From NCBI RefSeq assembly GCF_002844235.1, contig NZ_PGTS01000001.1:682001-746000 (forward strand): a stretch of DNA of 64,000 nucleotides. The letters are read 5' to 3'. Every line of letters begins with the position of its first letter. Position 1 is the stretch's first letter. Positions 32,234-44,648 of this stretch are shown one piece after another. Made by a program: the position numbers and the translations under genes. Under the pieces are notes generated by a model. The model was not told the DNA's origin. It ran no database searches and saw only the letters and a program-made list of their open reading frames with translations. This DNA comes from Thalassospira povalilytica (lineage in GTDB: Bacteria; Pseudomonadota; Alphaproteobacteria; Rhodospirillales; Thalassospiraceae).

Positions 32234-32278
32234 GTTGTTTCGGGCACTGACAAGCGCGCGGGAATGGCTTAAAGAGTA

Positions 32279-32300
32279 TCTATTGGATCGATTCAATAGA
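32279..32300. promoter_or_regulatory. 22-bp palindrome, probable operator of the aldo/keto reductase gene
   Basis: TCTATTG-N8-CAATAGA; the whole 22 bp is palindromic except one base pair, with ATCGAT in the centre. It lies 36 bp before the reductase start, where a promoter is expected. It is likely a dimeric repressor or activator site; the protein is unknown. Confidence 0.6.
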
Positions 32301-32335
32301 AGGCGGAAAACCGCTTCTGATAATTGGAGGAAGAC

Positions 32336-33388
32336 ATGGCTGAAGTCGAAACACAGTGGATGGCAAACCCCAACCGCTATGACGACGAAACCTGGAACCG
32401 CTGTGGCAATAGTGGCCTTATGCTGCCGAAAATCACGCTTGGCCTTTGGCAGAATTTCGGCGGCGTGGATGTCTATGAGACCCAGCGTGCGATGATCCGC
32501 CGCGCCTTTGACCGCGGTGTGTTCCATTTTGATCTGGCCAATAACTATGGCCCGCCCCCGGGATCTGCCGAAGAAAACTTTGGCAAGGTATTGAGCCAGG
32601 ATCTTGGCAAACATCGCGACGAACTGATCATTTCGACCAAGGCGGGCTATCGTATGTGGCCGGGGCCGTTTGGCGAATGGGGATCACGCAAATATCTGAT
32701 TTCCAGTCTGGATCAGAGCCTCAAGCGGATGGGCCTTGATTACGTTGATATTTTCTATTCCCATCGTGTCGACCCCAACACGCCGCTTGCCGAAACCATG
32801 GGTGCACTTGATCAGATCGTCCGGTCGGGCAAGGCGCTTTATGTCGGGATTTCTTCCTATTCCCCGGAAATGACCCGTCAGGCGCACGCGATCCTTAAGG
32901 ATCTTGGTACGCCCTGCGTCATTCACCAGCCGTCCTATTCGATGATGAACCGCTGGGTCGAGAATGGCTTGCTTGATACGCTGTCCGAACTTGGCATGGG
33001 ATGCATTGCCTTTTCGCCGCTGGCACAGGGGCTTTTGACCAACAAATACCTTAACGGTGTGCCCGAAGAATCACGCGCCGCCCTGGAAGGTTCCTTCCAG
33101 AAAGGCATGTTGTCGGAAGAAAATCTTGATCGTGTCCGTGCACTTAATGAAATCGCCAAACGCCGCGGGCAGAGCCTTGCGCAGATGGCGATTGCGTGGG
33201 TATTGCGGCGTCCGGAAATCACATCGGCCCTGATTGGTGCCCGTCATGTGCAGCAGCTAGATAACAGCCTTGATGCGCTGAACAATCTTGAATTCAGCGC
33301 AGAAGAGCTGGCGGAAATCGACAAATATGCAGCCGATGGCGGTCTGAACCTTTGGCAGAAGTCATCGGACAGCAAGGCACCTGTCTGA
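32336..33388 (+). CDS. Aldo/keto reductase, YghZ/Gpr type (L-glyceraldehyde 3-phosphate reductase-like)
   Basis: A 350-residue NADPH-dependent TIM-barrel enzyme. Catalytic tetrad residues are seen in HFDLANNYGPPPGSAEENFG (Asp, Tyr), ISTKAGYRMWPG (Lys) and FYSHRVDPNTPL (His). The GPPPGSAEENFG stretch and AGYRMWPGPFGEWGSRKYL are typical of the YghZ/AKR14 group, which reduces L-glyceraldehyde 3-phosphate and methylglyoxal. The ATG at 32336 follows GGAGGAAGAC; the in-frame ATG at 32324 lacks a ribosome site. A palindrome 36 bp upstream suggests dedicated regulation, and a 16-bp hairpin follows the gene. Confidence 0.9.
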   Translation: MAEVETQWMANPNRYDDETWNRCGNSGLMLPKITLGLWQNFGGVDVYETQRAMIRRAFDRGVFHFDLANNYGPPPGSAEENFGKVLSQDLGKHRDELIISTKAGYRMWPGPFGEWGSRKYLISSLDQSLKRMGLDYVDIFYSHRVDPNTPLAETMGALDQIVRSGKALYVGISSYSPEMTRQAHAILKDLGTPCVIHQPSYSMMNRWVENGLLDTLSELGMGCIAFSPLAQGLLTNKYLNGVPEESRAALEGSFQKGMLSEENLDRVRALNEIAKRRGQSLAQMAIAWVLRRPEITSALIGARHVQQLDNSLDALNNLEFSAEELAEIDKYAADGGLNLWQKSSDSKAPV

Positions 33389-33411
33389 TCCGGTTTGCAG
33401 ATAAGCTTATG

Positions 33412-33449
33412 AACAAGGCCCCGAACGGTATTGCGTTCGGGGCCTTGTT
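33412..33449. terminator. Terminator hairpin between aldo/keto reductase and LysR genes
   Basis: A 16-bp perfect stem AACAAGGCCCCGAACG / CGTTCGGGGCCTTGTT with a 6-nt loop lies in the 71-bp gap between convergent genes. The T runs are short, but the stem is very strong and suits both directions. Confidence 0.8.
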
Positions 33450-33459
33450 ACATCCAAGG

Positions 33460-34365
33460 TCATTTTTCAGCCATTGGCATGGTTCCGGCCAGATCGCGCA
33501 ATGTATCGACCACGGCCTTGGCCCCGGCACTGAGCGGGCGATCATGAAGCCAGGAAAGCATCACCTTGCGCGAGAGTTCCGGGCTGACGATCCGGCGGGC
33601 CTTGAGCCGCCCGGTTGACAGTTCCATCACAAGCGAACTGCGCGGCAAAACCGTATGCCCGACATTGCGATGAACCAGATCGACCAGCACACGCAATGCG
33701 TCGGCTTCGACCACCGGGGTCAGGGGGCGGCCGGCACGAAAGGCTGCTTCCTGCATTTTGGCCCGCAAACCGTGTTTGTTGGTTGGCATGATCAGCGGCA
33801 GTGACAGGACATCTTCATAGGCGATTTCGGTTTCCTGTTCGCCAACCTGTGACGGGTGGGAAATCAGAAACAGGTCTTCGCGCCAAAGCGGTTCGGCATG
33901 CAAACTGCGCGAAATCATGCCGTCATGCAAAATTCCGATATCAAGACGACCTGACAGCAAGCCTTCCTGTACATCACCGGTCAGGTCTTCGGCAACCGAA
34001 ATATTCAGATCGGGATAGTGGGCGCGAAGGCGTTCAATCAGTGCCCCGGTAATGACAATCCCGGCACTTGGCGGGACGCCGACATGGACATGCCCGGTGA
34101 CCTGGCTGCTGCGCGCTGTCAGGTCCGCTTCAAGGCGGGCCAGATCGGCCAGAATGACGCGTGCACGTTCGGCAAGCATTTGCCCCGCTTCGGTCAGTTT
34201 TACACCACGGCCGGTTCGTTCAAGCAGCTTGGTTTCAAGCGTTTCTTCAAGCAGGTTAAGCTGGCGGCTTAACGCCGGTTGGGAAAGGTTCAACCGTTCG
34301 GCTGCGCGTGACAGGCTTCCCAATTCGGCAATATGCACGAAACTTCGCAGCTGTTTGATATCCAT
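33460..34365 (-). CDS. LysR-family transcriptional regulator
   Basis: A 301-residue regulator with an N-terminal winged helix (MDIKQLRSFVHIAELGSLSR; LNLSQPALSRQLNLLEE) and a LysR substrate-binding domain (about 90-295). It belongs to the group resembling nitrogen-assimilation and CbbR-like regulators only loosely; the ligand is unknown. ATG 34365 starts exactly at the conserved MDIKQLR. It is divergent from an EamA exporter gene, with a T-N11-A LysR site between them, so it most likely controls that exporter and itself. Confidence 0.92.
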   Translation of the reverse strand: MDIKQLRSFVHIAELGSLSRAAERLNLSQPALSRQLNLLEETLETKLLERTGRGVKLTEAGQMLAERARVILADLARLEADLTARSSQVTGHVHVGVPPSAGIVITGALIERLRAHYPDLNISVAEDLTGDVQEGLLSGRLDIGILHDGMISRSLHAEPLWREDLFLISHPSQVGEQETEIAYEDVLSLPLIMPTNKHGLRAKMQEAAFRAGRPLTPVVEADALRVLVDLVHRNVGHTVLPRSSLVMELSTGRLKARRIVSPELSRKVMLSWLHDRPLSAGAKAVVDTLRDLAGTMPMAEK

Positions 34366-34407
34366 GGATGACGGTTCCAAGCCGGATTTGTTGATGCGAT
34401 CCCCTAA

Positions 34408-34428
34408 GATATAGCCAAAGCTGATATC
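34408..34428. promoter_or_regulatory. LysR-type operator (T-N11-A) between lysR and the EamA gene
   Basis: GATAT-N11-ATATC, an exact LysR-box form with T at 34412 and A at 34424, lies 42 bp ahead of the LysR start and 75 bp ahead of the exporter start. A second inverted repeat CAATT-N6-AATTG (34435-34450) follows and may be the activation subsite or the promoter. Confidence 0.65.
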
Positions 34429-34503
34429 TGATAGCAATTAATTCGAATTGAATAATGGCACCTTGCGGGTAACACTGAGCCCGAGAGAGGATCGGAGACC
34501 ACC

Positions 34504-35529
34504 ATGACATCACAGCCCCACGCGGATGCAGATGCCCCGACGGCATCTGCCCAGTCATCACCTGTCAGCACACAGAAAAGCGCAAATGCGGAAAAGCCGG
34601 TTGGCTCCGCTTTGACGATTGTGTTGCTCGCGACCGTCGCGCTTGCGATGAAGGGGCTGCTTGCCAAATTCGTGTATGCCACCGGTATGACCGTTGATGG
34701 TTTGTTGCTGTTGCGGTTTCTGATTGCGATGCCGTTCTTTTGGCTTGGCGTTATGCTGTTTGGCAAACAGCGCCCAGGTGATCGCAAGATGCAACCGGTC
34801 GATCTGGCATGGGGGGCGCTGTATGGCGGATTGTTCTTTTTGGCATCGCTGTTTGATTTTACCGCCGTATCCCTGATCGATGTGACCGTCTCGCGGATCG
34901 TGCTGTTTACCTTTCCTGCGGTGGTGATGATCCTGGAAGCTTTGCACAAACGGCGTTTCCCGCCATTCCGTCAGGTGGTGTGTTTTGTTGTGACCTATAT
35001 CGGTCTGATGCTGGTATTGGCGCCGGGCGGTTTTGACATGGTGTCAGGCGGTTTGTGGTATGGCGCGGCCTGGGCGTTCGGATCGGCATTGACCTATGCC
35101 TGTTATCTGTATTTCGGGCAGCGCATGATCAAAACCATCGGGTCGATGCATTTCGCGGCCCTGATCAACACAATGGCGGGGCTGTCGATGGTTCTTTACG
35201 AGCTGGTGGTCCAGAAGCCTTTGAACCTTAATCCGGCTGGAATTACATGGACGGCGGGCATTTCGATCTTTTGCACCGTGATCCCGTTTTTCCTTTTGTA
35301 TGAGGGGATCCGGCGAATTGGTGCGACCCAGGCATCCCTGATTTCCCTGTCAGGGCCGGCAATGACATTTTTTGCTGCCTGGCTGTTCCTGGGCGAAATT
35401 CTTACGGTTCCGCAAATGATCGGTTTTGCGGTTGTAACCTTGGGGGTGGCATCATTGAAAAACAGCTTCAGCCTTGCGGGGCTGGGGCGGTTGTTGGCAC
35501 GGCCATTTGCCCCCAATACAAAACCGTAA
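34504..35529 (+). CDS. EamA/DMT-superfamily membrane transporter
   Basis: A 341-residue protein with ten hydrophobic segments in two EamA repeats after a 35-residue Ser/Ala-rich cytosolic tail. The repeat ends are seen in LFDFTAVSLIDVTVSRIVLF and GATQASLISLSGPAMTFFAA followed by LFLGEILTVPQMIGFAVVTLG, the classical drug/metabolite exporter pattern. The substrate is unknown. ATG 34504 follows GGATCGGAGACCACC. It is divergent from the LysR gene and probably under its control, an arrangement typical for metabolite exporters. Confidence 0.9.
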   Translation: MTSQPHADADAPTASAQSSPVSTQKSANAEKPVGSALTIVLLATVALAMKGLLAKFVYATGMTVDGLLLLRFLIAMPFFWLGVMLFGKQRPGDRKMQPVDLAWGALYGGLFFLASLFDFTAVSLIDVTVSRIVLFTFPAVVMILEALHKRRFPPFRQVVCFVVTYIGLMLVLAPGGFDMVSGGLWYGAAWAFGSALTYACYLYFGQRMIKTIGSMHFAALINTMAGLSMVLYELVVQKPLNLNPAGITWTAGISIFCTVIPFFLLYEGIRRIGATQASLISLSGPAMTFFAAWLFLGEILTVPQMIGFAVVTLGVASLKNSFSLAGLGRLLARPFAPNTKP

Positions 35530-35558
35530 CCAGCCGGTGACCTTGCAGGTTTGCCGCC

Positions 35559-36098
35559 TTACCAGCGGCGGACTTCGATTTCATGTTCGGGAAGGCGTTC
35601 ACCGCGCCGCCATTTCAACGGATCAATGAATTGCCCGGCCCAGATGCCGGTTCTGCTTTGTCTGGCGCGGGCTTCGATCGCGCCATATTCGGGCATCTGA
35701 TCGGGGCGTGCGACCGCCATGCCTCGGGCAATCAGACTTTGTCCGATATCCATGCCATTGGCATTGCGACAAATGGCCAGATTGCGGTGATAGCGATTCT
35801 TGCCCTGAACCCGGCAGGTAATCGGGGTGGCCACCAGAAGATTGGTGGTGACTTGCCATGCCTCTGCACCGCAGGCCGTGCTTTGACCATTCACCAGGCA
35901 TTTTTGGAACCGGTTCATGGCATCCGCGCCCCACAGGTCCACACGCCGAAATCCGAATTCCAATGTGTCGGCATCAATGGCCCGCGCCGTTCCCGACAAT
36001 GTTTCAAAATCGGGGTCGGCTTTGGCCATGGGCGGTGCGCCTGCAAGCAGCAGCACAATGCATAAAATCAGAAACCGGTGGGGATCAGGAACGGCCAT
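35559..36098 (-). CDS. Secreted SNase-fold (thermonuclease family) protein, catalytic residues apparently lost
   Basis: A 179-residue protein with a signal peptide (FLILCIVLLLAGAPPMAKA) and the SNase fold: ARAIDADTLEF, VDLWGADAMNRFQKC, YHRNLAICRN, GMDIGQSLIARGMAVA and ARQSRTGIWAG. In active nucleases the second block reads R-L-x-G-I-D-A-P-E; here the Arg is Asp and the Glu is Asn, so nuclease activity is doubtful. Four cysteines may form disulfides in the periplasm. It lies 9 bp after the NTF2-like gene on the same strand. An in-frame TTG at 36101 precedes the ATG. Confidence 0.8.
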   Translation of the reverse strand: MAVPDPHRFLILCIVLLLAGAPPMAKADPDFETLSGTARAIDADTLEFGFRRVDLWGADAMNRFQKCLVNGQSTACGAEAWQVTTNLLVATPITCRVQGKNRYHRNLAICRNANGMDIGQSLIARGMAVARPDQMPEYGAIEARARQSRTGIWAGQFIDPLKWRRGERLPEHEIEVRRW

Positions 36099-36107
36099 CA
36101 AGGGACC

Positions 36108-36500
36108 TCAATACAGGTCGCTGTAACGGATTTCATCAAGCTGGGCGAAAACGACCTTCCATTTTTCGTCCTGTTTCAGCAGGGCAAAGGCATAATCACA
36201 GTCAAAGATCAGGTTGTTTTCCGAATTGCCAAACCGGAAGGACACGATCGCACGTGCCCCGCCGGGAAGTGCGGAATGCTGTTCGACCACCATCGATTTG
36301 GCCATGGCCAGATCCGCATTTTTCAACTCGTCAAAGAATGACTGATGATATTTGTGCAGATCCTCGGCCTTGGAAATTGCATGAACACCGGAAAGGTCAT
36401 TGATCAGACAGGGAAAGTGATAAAATTCGTCAAGCGCGCCTTCATCGAGCTTAAGATGTGCATCTACGTAGCGGCGAAAAAAACTTCCGAGATCTTCCAT
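36108..36500 (-). CDS. NTF2-like (SnoaL-fold) hypothetical protein
   Basis: A 130-residue soluble protein of the NTF2-like shape: a helical start (DLGSFFRRYVDAHLKLD), then FYHFPCLI, then alternating strands ending WKVVFAQLDEIRYSDLY. The function is unknown; similar small proteins are polyketide cyclase- or ketosteroid isomerase-like folds without an assigned reaction. ATG 36500 or GTG 36506 may be the start; AAGGA is better spaced for GTG. It is co-directional with ligA (31 bp after the ligA stop) and the SNase-fold gene, so it may be in the tail of the ligA operon. Confidence 0.7.
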   Translation of the reverse strand: MEDLGSFFRRYVDAHLKLDEGALDEFYHFPCLINDLSGVHAISKAEDLHKYHQSFFDELKNADLAMAKSMVVEQHSALPGGARAIVSFRFGNSENNLIFDCDYAFALLKQDEKWKVVFAQLDEIRYSDLY

Positions 36501-36531
36501 CTGCACCCATTCCTTCGGTCATGGACCGCCA

Positions 36532-40351
<3,820 letters not shown>

Positions 40352-40520
40352 TTCTGGGTACTGATGTTGTTAACGGGGCAGCAGACAGTTTGGTCAAACA
40401 GCTTTGCGACTTGCAGAGTGCCCAATACCGACCCGGCTTGCAAGTATTGCAACACCCGGCACGTGATCAAAAACCGGGATCTTGTGCGGTCGGAGCAGAA
40501 GCGATTGGCAACAGGACCTT

Positions 40521-40545
40521 ATTATCATTTGTTCCTGTTGTGTTC
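40521..40545 (-). promoter_or_regulatory. LexA-type box and -10 element ahead of recN
   Basis: GTTC-N7-GTTC (40531-40545; on the minus strand GAAC-N7-GAAC) is the exact direct-repeat LexA motif of alphaproteobacteria. A GATAAT -10-like hexamer on the minus strand (40521-40526) stands right next to it, so bound LexA would block RNA polymerase. A transcript from here would have a leader of about 160 nt before recN. Confidence 0.75.
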
Positions 40546-40572
40546 TATGGTTGTTTTGCCCCGGATGTCAAG

Positions 40573-40596
40573 AAGACCTGATGGTGATCAGGTCTT
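40573..40596 (-). terminator. Probable terminator after bamD
   Basis: A 10-bp stem AAGACCTGAT / ATCAGGTCTT with a 4-nt loop, 14 bp past the bamD stop. The following T run on minus is short (CTTGAC), so strength is uncertain. Confidence 0.6.
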
Positions 40597-40609
40597 TTGC
40601 ACGAGCGGC

Positions 40610-41434
40610 CTAGAAAAGGTCGGTGATCGACTTGGTTGCGGAATCCCACCAGCTTTCTTCGGTGCGTTCGGCACCGGCATCCCCGACCAGAAGGCTGTAG
40701 GATTCGCTGTAATATTCGCTGCCCGGGAAGTTGTGGCCAAGGACGGCTGCGGTGCGCTTTGCCTCACCCTCAAGACCCAGTGCCAAATAGCATTCGGTCA
40801 GGCGTGCAAGTGCTTCGGGAACGTGGGTTGTGGTCTGATATTTGTCGATAACCGATTTGAACCGGTTGATCGCAGCCAGATATTCCTGACGGTCCTGATA
40901 ATAGCGCCCGACGCTCATTTCCTTGCCGGCAAGGTGATCGACCGTAAGGTCCTTTTTCAGTTTGGCGTCGCGGGAATATTTGCTGTCGGGGAAACGGCGG
41001 ATAACGTCATCAAGCGCCTCCATGGCGTGCTGGGTCATCTGCTGGTCACGGCCGACATCAGAAATCTGTTCATAGTAGGACAATGCCTTGAGGTAATAGG
41101 CATATGGCACATCCGGGTTGGCCGGATGAAGCGAGATGAAGCGATCAAGTGCGTTGATGGCATCATCATATTTGTTGTCCTGATAATAGGAATAGGCCGA
41201 CATCAGGGTCGCCTTGGTCGCCCAGACCGAATAGGGGTGCTGGCGTTCGACTTCGTCAAATGCCTGGGCAGCCTTTTGATATTCCTTGGCGTCCAGAAGA
41301 TCCTGTGCACCGTTATACAGTTCGGATACCGGACGTTCGACATATTCCGGTGCCTCATTGCTTGAGCAGGCAGCAAGCAGAATGGCCATGCCACATGTTG
41401 CAATGATGTGTTTGGCGCGAACGGTACTAAGCAC
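40610..41434 (-). CDS. bamD: Outer-membrane assembly lipoprotein BamD
   Basis: A 274-residue lipoprotein with signal and lipobox LLAAC (Cys22), then TPR repeats: YNGAQDLLDAKEYQKAAQAF, ATLMSAYSYYQDNKYDDAIN, and later RYYQDRQEYLAAINRF. BamD is the essential lipoprotein partner of BamA in inserting outer-membrane beta-barrels. It lies downstream of lpxC with a 232-bp gap holding the lpxC terminator, so it has its own promoter. Confidence 0.95.
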   Translation of the reverse strand: MLSTVRAKHIIATCGMAILLAACSSNEAPEYVERPVSELYNGAQDLLDAKEYQKAAQAFDEVERQHPYSVWATKATLMSAYSYYQDNKYDDAINALDRFISLHPANPDVPYAYYLKALSYYEQISDVGRDQQMTQHAMEALDDVIRRFPDSKYSRDAKLKKDLTVDHLAGKEMSVGRYYQDRQEYLAAINRFKSVIDKYQTTTHVPEALARLTECYLALGLEGEAKRTAAVLGHNFPGSEYYSESYSLLVGDAGAERTEESWWDSATKSITDLF

Positions 41435-41604
41435 TGTGACCTATCCTTGAATTTTGTGACGCACTCACGGGAAAATCCGCCGGACTATATCATGTGAAGG
41501 GCGTGGTTGGGCAAGTAGTTGTGTCGCCAATCGGTGACTTTTATGCCCGATCTTGAGCCTGTGCTTTGATCTGTGCGGGAAAAACGCGGTCAGACAACAA
41601 AAAA

Positions 41605-41623
41605 GGCGACCCGACGGGCCGCC
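41605..41623 (-). terminator. Rho-independent terminator of lpxC
   Basis: GGCGACCCG / CGGGCCGCC arms (one mismatch) followed on the minus strand by TTTTTTGTTG, 43 bp after the lpxC stop. Confidence 0.75.
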
Positions 41624-41666
41624 AATTTCGAATGTTTTGTGCCGGATTCCAAAACCCGTTATCGGT

Positions 41667-42635
41667 TTACGCAGTCGCCAGAACCGGTGCTGATGCACCA
41701 TGCAGTGCTGATTTCGGCATCGGGACAACCTGATAGGCGCTTTCATCGGCCAGCAATGCCTGAAGCAGCAGGTTATTGACGTGGTGACCCGATTTATAGG
41801 CGGTTACCTTGCCCTGAAGCTGCAAGCCGGCAGTATAAAGATCGCCCAGCGCATCAAGGATCTTGTGGCGAACGAATTCGTCTTCGTAGCGCAGGCCTTC
41901 TTCATTCATGACTTCATCGCCCGACAGCACAACCGCATTGTCAAGTGAACCGCCACGGGCCAGACCGGCTGAACGCATGGCTTCGACTTCGTGAAGGAAG
42001 CCAAATGTGCGGGCACGTGCGATGTCGGCCACGAAAACACCGTCGTCGAATTTGACATTCATGCGCTGGTTGGCAATGGCCTTGCTGGCGAAATCAATTT
42101 CGAAATCGATTTCAAAGCCGTGGGCCGGCTCAACACGTGCTGTGCAGCCGTTATATTCGACTTCAACTGCCTTGAGCACTTCGATGACCTGACGCGGGGC
42201 ATTTTGTTCCTCGATGCCGACACAATCGATCAGGAAGTTGAACGGTGCGGAACTGCCATCCATAACCGGAACTTCGTCGGCATCGATATCGATCAGAACG
42301 TTATCAATGCGCGATCCGGCCAGGGCAGCCATCAGATGTTCGATGGTGCCGATCTTGATGCCACGGGATGCGTCGCCCAGGCAAGTGCACAGGCGGGTGT
42401 CGATCACGCCATCGTAACGTGCCGGGAACAACGGCTGGTCATCCAGATCCGTGCGGCGAAATACGATGCCATGATTAACCGGGGCAGGGTGCAGTGTGAT
42501 GCGGATCTTGTGACCGGAATGCAGACCGACGCCCGCACAGCCGATGGACGCTTTAAGCGTGCGTTGACGCACGTAATCGTCACCAGAGACGCCTGTCTGC
42601 GCGATGGCAGCACTAAGGTCGGCGATGTTGTTCAC
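41667..42635 (-). CDS. lpxC: UDP-3-O-acyl-N-acetylglucosamine deacetylase LpxC
   Basis: A protein of about 322 residues catalysing the committed step of lipid A synthesis. It starts the fold with RQRTLKASIGCAGVGLHSG. Zinc and catalytic residues are visible in GTIEHLMAALAG (His), EFVRHKILDALGDL (His, Asp) and YKSGHHVNN (His). No ATG fits. GTG 42635 has GGGGG five bases upstream; TTG 42647 is the alternative and would add four residues. It follows ftsZ, as usual at the end of a dcw cluster. Confidence 0.94.
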   Translation of the reverse strand: MNNIADLSAAIAQTGVSGDDYVRQRTLKASIGCAGVGLHSGHKIRITLHPAPVNHGIVFRRTDLDDQPLFPARYDGVIDTRLCTCLGDASRGIKIGTIEHLMAALAGSRIDNVLIDIDADEVPVMDGSSAPFNFLIDCVGIEEQNAPRQVIEVLKAVEVEYNGCTARVEPAHGFEIDFEIDFASKAIANQRMNVKFDDGVFVADIARARTFGFLHEVEAMRSAGLARGGSLDNAVVLSGDEVMNEEGLRYEDEFVRHKILDALGDLYTAGLQLQGKVTAYKSGHHVNNLLLQALLADESAYQVVPMPKSALHGASAPVLATA

Positions 42636-42848
42636 AGGAACCCCCAAATCAGGTCAGTCAGGTTGCAATCAATCTTGGTCGAAGTCATTGGCAGGGCCGT
42701 AACCCTTACTTCGTTAGCTTCAGACACTACAGAGGTTGTGAAAATCACTCAAATCACTCTTTGTTACGCTTTGTAAATTATCGAAAACGGCGAAAATTAC
42801 AAATAAAACAATGACTTGAATTTATATTTCTCTGTTCTGAAACAACGA

Positions 42849-42869
42849 TGTGAAACATTTCATTTCACA
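42849..42869. repeat. Inverted repeat in the ftsZ-lpxC gap
   Basis: TGTGAAA-N7-TTTCACA, perfect 7-bp arms. It is not a CRP site, since the TGTGA and TCACA halves are 11 rather than 6 bases apart. It may be an operator for lpxC or a hairpin. Confidence 0.45.
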
Positions 42870-42915
42870 GGTGCCGGTCTTGGGCGTCAGATAAAATGGT
42901 CTGCCTATAAAAAAA

Positions 42916-42933
42916 GGAAGGCCGAAGCCTTCC
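42916..42933 (-). terminator. Rho-independent terminator of ftsZ
   Basis: A 7-bp stem GGAAGGC-CGAA-GCCTTCC followed on the minus strand by TTTTTTTATAGG, 25 bp after the ftsZ stop. Confidence 0.88.
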
Positions 42934-42957
42934 CTTTCATCGCGCGGAGTTTTGCCG

Positions 42958-44616
42958 TCAGTTCGCCTGACGACGAAGGAAGGCCGGAATTTCAAGAAGG
43001 TCATCAGACGCGCCTTGCGCCTTGCCCCGGGAAGCGGGCTCCTTCTTCATGACAGAAGCACTGTCTTCGCCAAGAGACATTTCAGTCTGACGCGGTGCCG
43101 GTGCCTGCGGTTGCGAGACTTTCGGCTCTGCGTGCTGATGCGGTTCCTTGACGGTTTTGTTCTTGCCAAACAGACTGCTCAGAACCGAACGCGGAGAGGT
43201 TGCGTTCTGGGCATCTGCAGCTTCGAAGACGTCCGGGCTGTGACTGACCTGATCGGCTTCGCTTGGCGAAACGGCGCGCGGCGGGATAAAGGCCATGTCG
43301 CCGTTGCTGTTGGTTTTTTCCATCGGCTTGTTGGCGCGCAGAACCGGTTTCGGTTTCAGAACCGTCTGGCCCATTTCAATGGAACCGGTTTCCTGTGCTT
43401 CGGCCTGATGGCTCAGTTCCGGCTGCTGTGCGCTGCCGGTTGCGGCAAAGCGTTCGGCCGGAATGTGATCGATGGATGCGCCACCGGCATAATCGCCACC
43501 GCCCGACTGGGTGGTTTCAGCAACGCTGGCTGCTGCGTTGGCAGCGCCATGCTGACCAAAGGACGGCATGGACGGCTTTTCAGCCGGCTGTGCAGCTTTG
43601 GGCTGTGCAACGGAAACGGTGGTCGGCTGCGGACGGCGTACTTCTTCGGCGTCGATGCCCGTGGCAACAACGGAAACACGCAGTGCACCTTCGATGGTCG
43701 GATCAAAGGTCGAACCAAAGATGATGTTGGCTTCGGAAGCGACTTCTTCGCGAATGCGGTTTGCAGCTTCGTCAACTTCATACAGGGCCATATCCATGCC
43801 GCCGGTGATGTTGATCAGGACCGCACGTGCGCCCTTCATCGATGCATCTTCCAGAAGCGGGTTGGCAATGGCGGCTTCGGCTGCTTCAAGCGCACGTTTT
43901 TCGCCGGATGCTTCGCCGGTGCCCATCATCGCCTTGCCCATTTCGCTCATTACGGTGCGAATGTCGGCGAAGTCAAGGTTCACAAGACCCGGAACCATCA
44001 TAAGGTCGGTAATCGAACGGACACCGTTGCGCAGAACATCGTCAGCCATCTGGAAGGCATCTGCGAAAGTGGTTTTTTCGTTCGCAACCCGGAACAGGTT
44101 CTGGTTCGGAATGATGATCAGGGTGTCGACATATTGCTGAAGCTGTTCGATGCCCTGTTCGGCAGTACGCATACGGCGCGTACCTTCGAAATGGAACGGT
44201 TTGGTAACGACACCAACGGTCAAAATGCCGGCTTCCTTGGCGGCACGTGCAATGACCGGGGCTGCACCGGTACCCGTACCACCGCCCATACCGGCGGTGA
44301 TGAATACCATGTGGCTGCCTTCAAGCTGGGCCTGAATGTCTTCGATGGATTCTTCGGCGGCGGCACTACCGGCATCCGGTCGTGCGCCTGCACCAAGACC
44401 CTGGGTAATCTTGCGGCCAAGCTGCATCTTGCGCGTGGCTTTGCTTTGGGTCAGGGCCTGTGAGTCTGTGTTGGCAACGACAAAATCGCATCCTTCGAGT
44501 TCGGACGCGATCATGTTGTTAACGGCGTTGCCGCCCGCACCGCCGACACCGATAACGGTGATCTTCGGCTTTAGATTTTCTTCCGTTTCAGGGACGGAAA
44601 AATTGATTGTACTCAT
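42958..44616 (-). CDS. ftsZ: Cell division GTPase FtsZ
   Basis: A 552-residue tubulin homologue that forms the Z ring. The GTPase core (about 15-325) has [16 protein letters not shown], the tubulin signature [10 protein letters not shown] and the T7-loop region [21 protein letters not shown] disordered linker of about 200 residues rich in Pro, Ala and Gln follows, and the conserved tail [15 protein letters not shown] binds FtsA and other partners. The start has GGAGAGGAAGAGCAAAC upstream. The ftsA-ftsZ gap holds a MITE-like element ending 32 bp before this start codon, so normal ftsA-ftsZ spacing is disrupted. Confidence 0.98.
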   Translation of the reverse strand: MSTINFSVPETEENLKPKITVIGVGGAGGNAVNNMIASELEGCDFVVANTDSQALTQSKATRKMQLGRKITQGLGAGARPDAGSAAAEESIEDIQAQLEGSHMVFITAGMGGGTGTGAAPVIARAAKEAGILTVGVVTKPFHFEGTRRMRTAEQGIEQLQQYVDTLIIIPNQNLFRVANEKTTFADAFQMADDVLRNGVRSITDLMMVPGLVNLDFADIRTVMSEMGKAMMGTGEASGEKRALEAAEAAIANPLLEDASMKGARAVLINITGGMDMALYEVDEAANRIREEVASEANIIFGSTFDPTIEGALRVSVVATGIDAEEVRRPQPTTVSVAQPKAAQPAEKPSMPSFGQHGAANAAASVAETTQSGGGDYAGGASIDHIPAERFAATGSAQQPELSHQAEAQETGSIEMGQTVLKPKPVLRANKPMEKTNSNGDMAFIPPRAVSPSEADQVSHSPDVFEAADAQNATSPRSVLSSLFGKNKTVKEPHQHAEPKVSQPQAPAPRQTEMSLGEDSASVMKKEPASRGKAQGASDDLLEIPAFLRRQAN

Positions 44617-44648
44617 TGTTTGCTCTTCCTCTCCGCGCTTTAGAGCTG

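Larger units (their letters stand above)
42636..42957. other. 322-bp ftsZ-lpxC intergenic region
   Basis: No gene. It contains the ftsZ terminator (listed), an inverted repeat TGTGAAA-N7-TTTCACA at 42849-42869, and by position the lpxC promoter in the AT-rich stretch about 42720-42840. I cannot fix the promoter hexamers. Confidence 0.5.

Noticed and set aside
42849..42869. CRP-type site TGTGA...TCACA
   Set aside because: The halves are 11 bases apart instead of 6, so it is kept only as an unassigned inverted repeat.
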